Of a DNA stretch of 64,000 bases, positions 29,039 to 40,682 are shown piece by piece. The stretch is taken from assembly GCA_020310875.1 (NCBI GenBank), contig CM035407.1:203269627-203333626 (forward strand), read 5' to 3'. A program made the translations under genes and the position numbers. The stretch is from Ceratopteris richardii. Lineage: Eukaryota; Streptophyta; Polypodiopsida; Polypodiales; Pteridaceae. The notes below the pieces were generated by a model. The model saw nothing but the letters and a program-made list of their open reading frames with translations, was not told the origin of the DNA and did no database searches. The first letter of the stretch is position 1, and each line of letters opens with the position of its first letter.

Positions 29039-30331
29039 ACGCCTCTTCTTCTCTTGCCTCTCTCTTAGGCCTCTGAATGGCTATTTTTCTTTCTTCTACT
29101 TCATATCTTTTGAAGTGTTCTAGAACCTCAAAAAGATCTGGGGTTGGTTCTGTCTTACTCATGCTTCCCTCCTGATTTGGTACTATAGGGGTTGCTTCTA
29201 TTGCAAACACTTTGGTTGTTTCATACTTGTCTTTAACTTGAATGGCTTCTAGATAGCGCTCCTCTAAATCAAATTCTGGTTCCATTTCTATGCTCTCGTA
29301 TTCTTCTTTCCATTCTTTTTCTAATATTTCTCCAGCTTCTACCTCCTAAAGGACTACCATGTACAAGTTTATGTCGTAGCCATCTTCGTCCACACATTCA
29401 TTCATGGTCAAAACTTCTTCATTCACGCATACATCCAAGGTTGCTAGGATCTCCATCCAGCCGTGCAATTCAAATGCTTCATCAGGAAAAACTTGAGGCA
29501 TGTACATTGGGTCCTCTATGGGTTGATAATTTCGATGTCCCATGGGCCATAACTGCAGTTTTTTATCCTCTTTCTTAGCTTCTTTACACATCTTGGTCAC
29601 TTGATCCGGCATAATGAGTCTCGTCCTTGATGTTGAAGGTATAATGAGTCTCGTCCTTGATGTTGAAGGTATAATGAGTCTCGTCCTTGATGTTGAAGGT
29701 ATAATGAGTCTCACCCCCAATCTTGCACTACCCTAAGTTGTCTCATGAAAGGTCATCCTAGTATCATTTCGTAATTATTTGCTCTTCCAAATTGATAGGT
29801 AGCTAACGTATGTTCAAATTCAACTCCACAAGTGGTCAATTTGATCTTTTCCAATATTCCCAATGGTTTCTCCACATGATCATCTGCTAATTGGAGATTC
29901 ATGCAAGTTGGTCGTAGGGCTAGCTTTCCCCATTTCTCCCAAATCTCTTTGGTAGTGATACCTACTCCTGCTCCTGTGTCTAGTATAGCTTTGGTCATGT
30001 ATCCATTGTATGTGATAGGTAGACATGTGTTGCCCTCATCTCCTTCACTAAATTCTTCGACCTTATCCACGGGGATTTGTATGGTAGAATGGTTTCCATT
30101 TTCCTTGCTTTCCTTTTCGTTCTTCTCCTGCTCTAACTCTAATTGTCCTGCTAATTCTTTCCATAATTGTGGTTTTACATGAAGTAATTCTTCCACAGTC
30201 AATTGACATTGTACTTTGGTCTCAAAAATGAGTTCTGTTAGATTATGTGAGTTCTTATATGAAGACTCCTTTTCCTTCCCTCGTACTGTGGGAGCACAGA
30301 AGATCATGGATTCCTTCTCATATTCTCCCAT
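28959..30331 (-). pseudogene. pol: Gyp-C protease and protease-RT linker
   Basis: 30331-29753 encodes the first protease with the catalytic triplet in AILDTGAGVGITTKEIW (Asp near 29980) and the ILG motif. 29720-29346 is linker with a three-fold 30 bp insertion; 29285-28959 is the acidic linker end. Stops and frameshifts separate all three. Compared with Gyp-A, about 60 residues after VQDWG are missing and replaced by the 30 bp repeats. Confidence 0.87.
29611..29712. repeat. Three identical 30 bp tandem repeats plus a partial unit in Gyp-C
   Basis: Units at 29611, 29641 and 29671 are identical (ATAATGAGTCTCGTCCTTGA then TGTTGAAGGT), followed by 12 bases of a fourth. They keep the reading frame (RTRLIIPSTS per unit) and fill a deletion in the linker. 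Identical units inside an otherwise decayed element point to recent slippage or conversion. Confidence 0.95.
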
Positions 30332-33300
30332 GTAGTTTGGTAGGGTAGAAATGCTGGGGCTTCCTCCCTATTTCGGTCTAGTCTAGAAACTTCTTCATAT
30401 ATTTCTTCCATGTTTGGCGGTGGTTGATAGTCTTCCACATATAACTCCTCAAAGGGAGGTTTTGCGACTCCACTCCTTTTCCATTGATCCTCTCGAATCC
30501 TAGTCCACAACTCCTTTGGCCAATCAGCTTCTAAATCCGGGACTATGGACATAGGTGTGTCCTGGGTATTCGGTAGTTTTGGCTTTTCATCCCTCTCTTC
30601 TAGTTTCTATTCCTTGGCTTTAAGATAGTCATTCTATTGATGATCAGATATTCGCGTTTCAGGGAGGGCTGGGATAGTCTCCTCTAGGGTGGCCTGAGCT
30701 ATCTCTATAAGTTTTTTACATATTGCTAGCCTCTTCTTTTCTAACCCCCCTTGTGGGTAAAGCTTTTCATGTTGCTCTACACTAGGTCCATTCTGGATTC
30801 TAGCTTGGTAAGCTTTCAACCACATGTCTAAATCTTCTGATTTTGGGTCTGCTAGAATTGATCCTGGCTTTTTGACTCTATTGTCTGCGGTGTAAGTCTG
30901 GTTTTGGGTCTGCTAGAATTGATCTTGGATTTTTTACTCTATTGTCTGTGGTGTAATAGGAATTTCTTCCTAAATTTCCGGTTCTTTAGTTTTCTTTCTA
31001 CCTCTTGTGTCCCTCTTGTCTTCTTTGTTTTTATTTTTCATCCATTTTTCCTTAAGTTTTTCTCTCATGCCCTCTTAATCTTCCACTATTTGTATTCTGG
31101 GTTCTATGGTTTTACTCTTTTCTTGCTCAAGGTCTACTCATTTTCTTTCTTGTCCTTTCGTTTGAGCTCGTGTAATGGCCTTCAATGGCAATGTGTATTC
31201 CTTGTCACTTCTTGACAATTCTATCACTTCGATCACATTAATAGGTGTAGTGTCATGTGCCTTATTGGGATTTTTTGGGCAATCTCTAAAGAGATGTTCC
31301 TTTCCACAATTGTTAAAATACCCTTCCCACACCCTAGGAGGTGGTGGGTTGTATGGCTGAGTGCATTCTCTAATGAAGTGATCTCCTCCGCATCTATAGC
31401 ATGGTCCTTTTAGCATAGGTGGTCTGATGGCTAGTCTTATGGGTACTGATGCTTTGGGTGCGGTGTACATTAGTATTGCCAACTCTGGTCCATAGGCATT
31501 GTTGTATCCCTCATATCCATAGTATTGCGGATCATAAGCTTGCTCATACCCAATCAAGCTCGTTTCATAGGAATAATAATCTCCTTGAGTTTGCTCGTAT
31601 CCTGGGTTCGTTGATTCTGTGCTGGTTAATGGTGAGGCTGGCACTATGGCTCTTTCTAAGTTCTCCTCTGGTTGAGCATATTTGACAGGTGCTACGTGTT
31701 GACGAAGTGGCGGTTGTGGTCCTAACACTGGCTGAGGTTGTGTATATTGTCCTTGCTCATATGTTCTAGGTGCTCCTGGTGGTCTCCCTTCCTGGATCTC
31801 TCGATGGGTATCCATATGGCCTATACTGAGGTTGATTTATAGGTCGTGTCTGCCTGTTGAATGGATGGTATGGTTGGTGTAATTTTGTTCTATCTGGCAA
31901 TACAGAGCTGTTCCTTGATGTGTCTACATATTGTAAGAGTAAGCTTGAGGCAAGCCCGATCCTCCTCTTACACACATATGAGTGGGGTGGTCTCCTCCAC
32001 ATAGACTGCATCTTCGTAACATGGGCATTCTCATTGGTGGACGCTGGTAGTTCCCCTGTCCATGGACTCCTAACTTCTTGGCTACCAGCTCTGCTAACTC
32101 TTCTATGTTACTAGAGTTGGATGTTACTGTACTTCTAGTGTCTTTTGTTTTCGTAGGACTGGGTGTACTTTTGAGATCATCTGCTAGGTTGTCCTCTAGG
32201 TCAATACACTCTTGTAGACACTCACTCAACGTCTGTAGCCTCTTCACATAGACTAAAGTTCTTAGAGTCTCGTTCGTTAGTCCATCCAAGAATAATGATA
32301 TCATTTTTTGTTGCGTGGGTCTCTCTGCTGCTGGGCATCTATCTATATATTGATTGAATCTTCGGGCAGTTTCTTTCACAGTTTCATTGGGGTTTTGTTT
32401 GAAGATATGGATTAACGATGAAGAATTATGTTTAATCCCTCTCTTAGTGAATTCCCCTATGAATTCCTAAAAGAATTGCTCAATATCTCCAAATTGATTG
32501 GGATTGAGTCGATCTTAATCTTCTTATGGGCTCTAGCTGTCTAGGCATTACAGGAATTGCTCGTCTAATTGGAGGTATTCCATGCTGCACTCCTAGTGGT
32601 GGTCTTGGTCTCACTGGTGGTCGATATTGGTTGCCTAGTCCAGGGTGAGTTTGATTGTGTGCTTGCCGTCATGGCATTGTAAATTGCACATGAGTTTGTT
32701 TTGGAACACTCCGATGGCTTGTTTGTCCCCACATTGTATGTTCTGACTCCTATTGTGTCCCGAAGGGGTTCTGAGCGGTGGTTGCCTGCCCTCGCTGAGG
32801 GAATACAGGCAACCCCATATACTTCAATCGAGTCCTATGAATGGCATCAACAATCCAATACCTTCTTTGGTTATTGTCTAGGTATGTGACTCTAGACTCG
32901 TCTTCAGGATCTTTTAACTCGTAAAAGGTCATTGGACTTTCCTCTTGTCCGTGTGTAGGTGAGTCAGTTTGTAACAATAAGTCTGATCCATGGATCAAGT
33001 ATACCTCCAGTAAGTAATCATCTTGAGGTATCAAATCCCCTCTCAAGACGCAAGTTACTACTGATTTGCCTCTGGGTGTAGTTATCAACTCTTCGTGGTC
33101 CGATCTTTCTTAATTTTCTTGTCCTTCTAATCCTCCTCTTTCGTTGATCTGATCTGGGTGTTTGGTGACCACATAGATGTGACCTAACTTGTCCATGTAC
33201 ACTCCTCCTTCATAATTGACTGCCGGTCTAGGCACTATTGTAGAATCCATAGAAGTAACCATCCTGGCTACTGATCTATTTAAACCATCCAGGTAGATGG

Positions 33301-33541
33301 GAATCCCCTGGGAATTAGTGGACATATATTGCAGAGAGGTATGGTATTCCCCTTCTACAATAGACATCAAGTTTCTCCGGGGTACAGAACCTTGCATGTC
33401 TTCGGAAGCCGTAGGTCTCTCTTCTTCTGAATCGCTAGATGTGTCAGAATAGATAGAGTGGTGACTTTCCTAAGTAGCACTTCCCACTGACGCAATAACA
33501 CTTCTCTGGCTACTTAGCACCCATCCTGATCTCAAGTTCAT
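30304..33541 (-). pseudogene. gag: Gyp-C gag (decayed)
   Basis: The ATG at 33541 starts MNLRSGWVLSSQRSV. A TAG at 33470-33472 and further stops and shifts (near 33100, 32470, 31800, 31135, 30600) split it. The capsid-like domain is cut by a deletion near 32510 that removes its N-terminal half; NSSSLIHIFKQ and RRFNQYIDRCP remain. Knuckle one (CSLCGGDHPTHMC) and two (CYRCGGDHFIREC) are intact, with CX2CX3HX4C spacing. Knuckle three has lost its first Cys (FNNCGKEHLFRDC). Confidence 0.87.
30841..30962. repeat. 61 bp tandem duplication in Gyp-C gag
   Basis: TTTTGGGTCTGCTAGAATTG begins at 30841 and again at 30902. The two 61-base copies differ at several bases, and because 61 is not a multiple of three the frame is lost. 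Confidence 0.9.
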
Positions 33542-33639
33542 TCACCCTTCTGGGCTATTTTGGTTCCTCATTATCCCCTAATTGGCTTCTCAATTGCCTC
33601 AAACTTTTCCCTTAAAAAGACTCAAAATGTTCTTGGCGA

Positions 33640-34330
33640 TACCACTCTGGTGATACTACACTAGGAGATACCACTCTTGCCATGATACGATACCACTATT
33701 CACCGCAATACGATACTTCTGCAGTTGATGATACAATACTTGGGACAGTCGATGATACGATACTAGAATCCCCACGATACGATACTATTTTTTGTACGAT
33801 ACAATACTCGTGAACTACACGATACGATATCAGTGCACTATACTATACGATACTAGTGCACTACATGATACGATACTATATGGCTCAGGTGATACGATAC
33901 CTCCTTAATGCACAATACGATACTTGGAATCCTCACGATATGATACCGGTGTCAGTCGTGATACGATACCGCAACCCTTCATGATATGATACTGACAATC
34001 AGCGATACGAAACTAGACTTCCTCACGATACGATAATATGGAGGTTCAACGATACGATACTAGGTACACGATACGATACCAGTGTTATGCGCGATACGAT
34101 ACCGCTCAGTCGACGATACAATATCGAGACCGGGGCTATACGATACCAAGTGGACCGCGATACGATACCACTAGTAGATCGCGATCATGATACAATACCA
34201 AAAGTGGTATCGTGATACATCAAGTGGTATGCGACGATATGATACTTGGCAAGTATCACGATACTAGGGAATTCTGGTATCGCGATACCAAACTCAACCG
34301 ACCGTGATACTTCAGCCAAAATTTCTTTAA
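33640..34330 (-). repeat. Gyp-C leader: ACGATACGATAC-type array
   Basis: About 20 imperfect units centred on a doubled motif (GATACGATAC) occur roughly every 25-35 bases, with unrelated spacers. It sits in the same place as the arrays of Gyp-A and Gyp-B and uses the same CGATAC core, but in a doubled form not seen there. GGTATCGCGATACC, a perfect 14-base palindrome, occurs near 34270. Confidence 0.88.
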
Positions 34331-34949
34331 ACACAAAAACTTTTGTTCCCCTATGCTTATCTCTCACTCCTCTTCACTACTGATCCCCTGATTCACTCAA
34401 AGAGCCTCTTTAATCTCTCTATCACATCCTGCGATACTGAAAACGTCTTGAATCACGTGTAAATGTGTTTTCAACATACTTTTGATGTTGAAATCTTAAT
34501 GTGGCTTACCTTGGGGATATCTTACTTAATTCTTGGGCTCAAAAGGTAGCTTTTTGGGCTTGTAGGGTGCGATACTACCCAGGCGATACCGGTCGCTGTC
34601 TACAGACGATACGAGTTCCAGATCAAGTGTCAAATGAACTAATTTTTTTGGTTTTTATAGCTTGTGATGCCTAAAGCCTATTCTACACTAACTTGGCATT
34701 TTTTTGGGATTTTTCTTGGTAATTTCAACTTACTCCTACTCCACTTCTCTCCTTGACCTAGCCCTAACTCTTCCTTCTCTCCTCCTCTCCTAACCCTAAA
34801 CCTAAAAACTCATTACACACACCTTCGGGATGTGAAGTAACAAGTGTTGATGTGTCTGACTACTTGCCACTGAACGAATCCACTCCTACAAGTACGATTC
34901 CTTCACTCTAGAGCTATAACCATCATGAAGGCACCTTGGTTGAGTTTGT
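34331..34949 (-). other. Gyp-C leader between array and primer site
   Basis: Non-coding, pyrimidine-rich on the plus strand, with a few isolated CGATAC copies near 34570-34610. No gene or further structure recognised. Confidence 0.65.
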
Positions 34950-34967
34950 TCCCCCGCAACGGCACCA
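34950..34967 (-). promoter_or_regulatory. Gyp-C primer binding site (tRNA-Asp, decayed)
   Basis: TCCCCCGCAACGGCACCA matches the tRNA-Asp end at 16 of 18 positions and lies 6 bases inside the LTR. Confidence 0.88.
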
Positions 34968-34973
34968 AAAACA

Positions 34974-35860
34974 TGTGTACCTAAGTCACGAGGTCTTAGG
35001 GACTTGTGTCAAAAAGACTAAATTTCATTTTCCACACAAGTGCGTATAGTGGTGGATTGACACATGCTTAATTATCAATCCGAAGAACCACTTGAGCCAA
35101 GTGTATGAGGACTTGTGCACACGTGATGGAAAGTGAAGTGGGTCAACTAAAATGCGTGAGAAAAGACTAGACTACCTCTCCAACTCACTCAATCTCTAAA
35201 AGTGTCTTCCCCGATACCAATTACAGTAGCAAATACAAATTCGAATATTTCTCCCAGTTTCGAACTCCAAGTATGCCAATACGAGAGTTCTTTTCAAAGC
35301 TCTTGATGAGATGCATCTATTGGTGGTAATTTCACTCGAATCGGACAACCACTCTTCAAGTTATGTCCAAAACAGAATGGCCAGAAACACCTTCACTCAC
35401 TCCACACTCATACTTGCTCACACACACACACACACTAAAGTAGTTCAAAAGTGATGGGGAGGGGTAGACAACAATCTTACACACAGATTCCAAGCTTCAC
35501 ACACACACAAAAGATCATAAAGAAGATGAAAATCTGCAAGAAAGAAGCAAATTCGAAATTTTTGCTCCCCTTCTTCACAATGGCAAGAAGTCTTTACAAA
35601 GAGTCACAAAGTGACTTATACACGTGTGCCCTAAAAATTGGTCCTTTCGCACAAGTGACCAGCACTTTATTGGCTAATCTCTAATTTCCTACTATTTTAC
35701 AAGAAGTATATTACAATGAGTTGGGCTTATGCATCTAGAGGACCCCTCTAGTGCATTTACATAGCTTTGAGGGAATTTCCTAGGATTTTGAAGAACAAAA
35801 TTATGCCCATTAATTTGAAAATTTTGGGGCTCCTCTTTTGTGCCTCTTTTCTCTGCAACA
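34974..35860 (-). repeat. LTR shared by Gyp-C (as 5' LTR) and Gyp-C2 (as 3' LTR)
   Basis: 887 bp, starts TGTGTACCTAAG and ends TGCAACA, alignable to the LTRs of Gyp-A and Gyp-B but clearly diverged. It carries GTATAAG (35615-35621, minus) and the palindrome with one mismatch (35735-35751). On its left is a primer site, on its right a polypurine tract, so it serves two elements at once. Confidence 0.9.
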
Positions 35861-36695
35861 CTCTCCCCCTCTTTGTGTCTGTCCTCCCTTGATAGGCTTT
35901 TCCTTCTCGTTTTCACCTTGTCTAAGGCTCCAAAATACACGCACCTAGGGGTGGAAGAAGCGATAAAGACTGTCAGAGAATTTGTTACTTTATCCGAGGT
36001 ATGTCCTTTGCTTCTGTTTGCCCCTTCGTATTCCTTATATCACAAGTCTGGGTTGCTGTATTGAGTCAGGCTGCCACACACGCCATCAGTGGCTAAGAAT
36101 GTGATGTTCTTAGTCACCCTTTTCAACTTCTCAGCCTCTGCCTCTTTCTAACTTTTGGTCTTCTGATATGTCTTTTTCTTCACACATCCAACCTGTTGCA
36201 TTGATTGGAGCCTGTCTTCTTTTTTCCTATCACACACCTTACTTTGCTGACCTTTACTCTCTTTTAAGTCAGTGTTACGTTTTAAAGGTCCTGTTCTTGA
36301 ATCTTCTTTGTCATCCTCTAGGACCTGATTCCTTTCTTTCCACCGCACGCATCCAGTGGACGAGGAGGTAGCTAGGACCTTCAGACAATTGGTTATCTTA
36401 TCCGATGAAGAGTCCTTCATGTGCTGTCTCTCTTCCCTGCTTGTTTTGCTTCACTGCCTGCTCCTCGTGGATGAGGAAGCTATGTGCAACCTCCCATGAA
36501 ATGTCCTAGTTGTTATCTTTCTTTGCTTCCAATCCTCAGGACTTGGTTCTTTGGTGTTGTCGCCTAATGCGTGCCCCTGCGAGGCTTTGGGCAGAGAGTT
36601 GTTCTTTTTCTTTATAAGCTTTGTTCTTTACTGAGCAGTTTTATCATTTGATCTTCTTCGTCTTTTCTTTTTGCTCGATTCCCCTTCCACAGTCC
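35861..36695 (-). mobile_element. Gyp-C2, 3' internal end of a tandem relative
   Basis: Directly right of the LTR stands CTCTCCCCCTCTTT, the polypurine tract complement. A weak version of the stem-loop follows near 35880, then sequence alignable with 907-1455 of Gyp-A. It ends inside the accessory protein tail. No target duplication lies between it and the LTR, so this is the neighbour in a tandem array rather than an insertion target. Confidence 0.82.
36628..36695 (-). pseudogene. Gyp-C2 accessory protein, C-terminal tail
   Basis: The minus strand encodes TVEGESSKKKRRRR then a short end and TAA (36628-36630). Gyp-A has SVEGESSKKKKRRR in the same place. It shows that the 3' accessory gene is shared by at least two elements. 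The upstream part is lost at 36695. Confidence 0.8.
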
Positions 36696-36778
36696 CCTTA
36701 AAAAAGTACAAGATTAAGCTTAATCCCTAAAAATTAGGAACCCTTACAAGGCCCATGCATGGTTCACTTTTTTTCCTA
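36696..36778. other. Junction between Gyp-C2 and Cop-D
   Basis: About 80 A/T-rich bases match neither element. No LTR end or duplication is visible, so how the two were joined is unclear. Confidence 0.5.
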
Positions 36779-37765
36779 ATGCTTCAAAAATAGTTGGAGA
36801 GCGAGCACATGAATGAATGAGATTCCATGGAAATTTTTTTGACAAAGATTAAAGATTTGAAGGAGCTATTGATTTTTGATGATGAAGTCTATCCTGACAA
36901 TTCACTTGTGCAGTTTGTTCTGAATGGTCTTCTAGATTCATATCAGAATTTTTCTTCTACTCTTTGATTGATGAGGAAAGGCAATCATTAAGCTTTGATG
37001 ACTTAGTCTCTATTTTGTTGTAGGAGATCACTCTAGGCAGAATAGATCTATTATGCATGATGCAGATTAAGCTTTCATGGCTAGCCAAAAGGGCAAAGGT
37101 AAATGGAGCTCATCTACTAGTAAGCAAAAATCTGCTAATTTTGAACAATCAAAGAAGGTGATAGAGACGAGAAGAAAACAGAAAAGCAAAAATTGTTTTG
37201 CAAATACTATAAAGAAAATGATCCAACCATAAAGAGTTGTCCAAAACTAGTTGCAAAAAAGGCAAAGAAAAAAGAGGCTAGAATGGTTGTTGCAGAAGCC
37301 TCTACACCCAAATCAGAGTTTGCAAATCTTATGCAGAATGAAGAATGGGCATTTACTACTCTTTGCAGTTATGACCCATCTTCTCATGAACAATGTATGA
37401 TTGCAGTAGACTCAGATGTTTGGTACTTTGATAGTGGGGCAACCAAACATATTACCTTGCACCATAGTTTCTTCACTTCACTTGAGCTTGCCCCTAGAGG
37501 GAATACTATCACATACACCAACAACTCCTCTTATCCTATCATGGGAGTTGGTAAGATCATTCTGACTACTATTGATGGTAGTTCTTTTCCATTTTTGGAT
37601 GGTTTATTTGTGCCTCCGATCAAGAAAGCTCTGTTATCAGTTTCAACATTAGCCAAGATTAGCTTGTTAAATTTGTTGATGATAGATGTACAATTCTTGA
37701 TCTATCAAATGGCAATGTCATTATTGCTTCTGGCATTTTATGTCATGAGCTGTATAAGCTCATAG
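36779..37765 (+). pseudogene. Cop-D gag end and protease
   Basis: Readable pieces include the gag alpha-helical end (LESEHMNE-like and VQFVLNGL), the knuckle remnant CKYYKENDPTIKSC, in which the second Cys is Tyr, and the protease with VWYFDSGATKHIT near 37420-37460. Stops and frame changes occur near 36820, 36965, 37025 and 37660. It aligns well with Cop-F 55770-56780. Confidence 0.85.
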
Positions 37766-39159
37766 ATTATGCAAAATCTATGAATGATTCTACATGTGCA
37801 ATTCAAGATTCTCACGCTATGTTAGATGCAAAGCTTTGGCAAGCACGTTTTCGTCATTTGAATTTTGCTAGTTTAGTATGCCTTCAAAAACCTGAAATGG
37901 TGTCCTCTTTGCCCAAACTTGAGGCACCTGGTAAACATGTCTATGAAGGTTGTATTTTGGGCAAAATGCAGCATTCCTCCTTCCCAAAAGATGGTTCAAT
38001 ACGAGTCATTCATAAATTGCAGCTTGCGCATAGTGATGTTTATGGTCTTATGCAAAGAACTTCTTTTGGGAACTATCTTTACTTCGTGAATTTCATTGAT
38101 GATTTTTCTAGGAATGCATGGGTATACCCATTGAAAGAAAGGTATGAAGCATTTATGTGCTTCAAATAGTTTTTGGTTTTGGTTGAAAATTTGTCAGCAT
38201 GTAAAATGGGCACCCTCCATTTTGATCAAGGGGTGGAATATATGTCTTCTCATTTTAATGCATTTTTGGCTGAACATGGGATAAAACATTAGTGTACAAT
38301 GTCGTATATACCTCAACAGAATGGAGTTGGTTAAAGGAAGAACAAGTCACTCATGGAGATGGTGAGGTGTATGGTCAAGAGTCAAGCTTTACCACATAGT
38401 TTCTGGCTTGAGGCTGTTATGTGTGTAGCATATGTACTAAACATGTTTCCCACTAGAACATTGTAGTCTATCAATCCATATGAGGCTTGGCATGGTTGCA
38501 AGCCATTTGTTGCTCACCTATCCGTCTTTGGTTGTTTGGAATATGCATGAGTACTTGAACAGCAATGCAAGAAATTGGATGATAAAGTAGTGAAATGTAT
38601 TTTTGTTGAGTATAGTTTTGAAAGCAAAGGCTATCATATGTATCATCCATAGACTAAACACATTTTGTTCAATCGTGATGTTGTTTTTGGGGAAGATTCT
38701 ATTTAGCCATTACTTTCATGTACTAAGGAGACATTATTTAGCTCCAAAGATGTGTATGAAACTTTGTTGCCTCTTTTTAGAGGTGGACAGCTTAGCGCTG
38801 GTCCAAATGAAGCAATTTCTCAGCCTTTATAGGTTTCACATGATGATGTAGATCATTCCATTTTTTATGTAGATTTACATGATGCACTTATTGATGAGAG
38901 AACTGATATAGAGGAGGTAGAAACTATGCCTAAATGGATAGTGTAGACTTTGCGAGATAGGAAACTAGATGCACCTCTATCATATCATACTCGTTCATGC
39001 TTTTGTAGTGCTTCTTTTGCATTAGATTGCTATGCTATGCCTCTAGTCTTTGTGATGAGAATGAGCCTGTTTCATTTGATAAAGCACAAAATTATGAAAG
39101 TTGAATGGCTGCTAAGCAGTCAGAATATGATGCTATTATGAAAAATGGTACCTAGTCTT
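37766..39159 (+). pseudogene. Cop-D integrase and post-integrase linker
   Basis: Integrase starts WQARFRHLNFASL with zinc-domain remnants (VYEGCILGKM, where one Cys is lost), then AHSDVYG, FIDDFSRNAWVYPL and MGTLHFDQGVEYM; in Cop-F the second acidic motif is SDRGGEYM. PYEAWHGCKP and VFGCLEYA follow. Numerous TAG codons and shifts are present. Non-functional. Confidence 0.83.
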
Positions 39160-39787
39160 TATGTGACTTGCCTCCTCAAAAGAAGGCCATTAGCACTAAG
39201 TGGGTATACAAGCTGAAGCATAAGCTTGATGAAACAATTGATAGGCACAAGCTAGGCTTGTTGCAAAAGGTTATGCTCAAAAAAGAGGCATTGATTTTGA
39301 TGAGACCTTTGCACCTTCATGCTCAAAAAAGAGGCATTGATTTTGATGAGACCTTTGCACCTTCATGCGGAATGAATATAGTTCATAGCATCTCTGCAAT
39401 ATATCTCTACATGATGACTTGCATGAAGAGGTGTATGTTTTCCAACCCCATGGTTCTGTGTAGAAGGGGCATCAAAACAAAGTGTGTAGGTTGAAAAAGG
39501 CATTATATGGTTTTAGTCAAGCACCATGTGCTTGGTATGAAAAGGTACATGCCTACTTGATTGCACATGGTTTTGAGAACAATCCAAATTAGAGCACCTT
39601 ATGCCTAAATCATGCAAGTGATATGCTTCTGATCATTGTTATCTACCTTGATGACATGTTGCTCGCTTTTCCTAATGAGAAGCATATTGCTGATTTTAAG
39701 GATGATTTGCATGCCTCATTTGAGATGTCAAATTTGGGGCATTTGCATCATTACTTGGGCATTCAGTATATGCAAGTTGATGGTAGA
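39160..39787 (+). pseudogene. Cop-D reverse transcriptase, cut by Gyp-E
   Basis: KKAISTKWVYKLKHK, RGIDFDETFAPSC, KALYGF-like, YLDDMLLAF (YVDD in Cop-F) and [20 protein letters not shown] are readable. A 46 bp duplication (39273-39364) and a deletion of about 45 bp near 39400 add to the point lesions. The frame ends exactly at the start of the Gyp-E LTR. Confidence 0.85.
39273..39364 (+). repeat. 46 bp tandem duplication in Cop-D RT
   Basis: ATGCTCAAAAAAGAGGCATT starts at 39273 and again at 39319. The two 46-base copies appear identical, and the duplication shifts the reading frame. Confidence 0.92.
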
Positions 39788-40658
39788 TGTTGCAAAGGAA
39801 AGAAACAAAGAAAAGCAGGCACCATAAAATTTTTCAAATTTAGGCATGATTTTTCTTCTTCAAAATTCTAGGAAAAATATCATGAGCCATGTAAATGCAC
39901 TAGAGGAGTCCTCTAGATGCATAAATCCCAAAGGTTATAACATAATCCTTGTAACATAGTAGGAATTTAGTGTTTCTCATTAAAAGTGCCAGTCTCTTGT
40001 GTGAAAGGACCATTTTTAGGGCACATGCATATAAGTCACTAGATGACTCTTTGTAAGAATTTTTTGCCATTGTGAGTAATCAAGCTGAAATTTCGAATTT
40101 GCCACTTCTCTACTAAATATCTTCTTCTTCAAGAGCTTGATTGTGTGATTCATGCCTAAAATGTGTGTTTAGAAGTGTTGTCTACCCCATTCCCTCTTTT
40201 TTTCATGAATGTAATGCATGTGTGAAGCTTGGTGAGTCATGGAGCTAAAGTAGTGTTTCCAACCAGATCACTATTTTGCTCATAACTTGAAATACGTTTG
40301 TTAGATTCGACTAAAAATATCATGTTGAAAGCTTTGAAACAAACCCACTATTGACCATATTTGGAGTTCAAAGTTGAGAGAAAAGCCTAAATTTGTGCTT
40401 ACTGCTATTACAAGTATCCTAACATGCATTTTCAAAGGATTAAGGAGTTGGAAAGGTAGCTGAACAGAATTACATGCATTGTAGAGTTGTCGCTTCACCT
40501 ACCATCATGTATGCACACGTCTGCATACACTTGATATGTCTAATTTCACAAATTGATAATTAAACATGTATTAATCCACCACTATATGTAGTTGTGGGGC
40601 AATTGAAGTATAGTCTTAGTTGACACAGATCCCTAAGACTCTACAGCTTAGGTACGCA
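39788..40658 (+). repeat. Gyp-E 5' LTR
   Basis: About 871 bp, starts TGTTGCAAAG and ends CTTAGGTACGCA, the reverse complement pattern of the Gyp-A to C LTRs. The palindrome is at 39900-39916 and TATAAG at 40030-40035 (plus). Diverged from the others by numerous changes. Confidence 0.9.
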
Positions 40659-40664
40659 TGTTTT

Positions 40665-40682
40665 TGGTGCTATTGTCTGGAA
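40665..40682 (+). promoter_or_regulatory. Gyp-E primer binding site (tRNA-Asp, decayed)
   Basis: TGGTGCTATTGTCTGG sits 6 bases after the LTR and resembles TGGCGCCGTTGCCGGG; four of the five differences are C to T or G to A. Confidence 0.75.

Larger units (their letters stand above)
24513..35860 (-). mobile_element. Gyp-C, decayed relative carrying Gyp-B in its 3' part
   Basis: Minus-strand element with 5' LTR (34974-35860), primer site, leader array, gag, protease, RT, RNase H, integrase and second protease-like domain. Its 3' end and 3' LTR lie beyond Gyp-B, left of the window. Many stops, deletions and tandem duplications (360, 61 and 30 bp units) mark it as older than A and B. Its 5' LTR has no target duplication on the right; instead it abuts Gyp-C2. 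Confidence 0.9.
36779..39787 (+). mobile_element. Cop-D, Ty1/copia remnant without LTRs in the window
   Basis: Plus strand, same family as Cop-F: gag end, protease, integrase and most of RT are readable and align along Cop-F (about 55760-58770). The 5' end starts abruptly in gag, and the 3' end is cut by the Gyp-E insertion at 39787/39788. Numerous stops, many CAG to TAG, show it is old. Confidence 0.88.
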
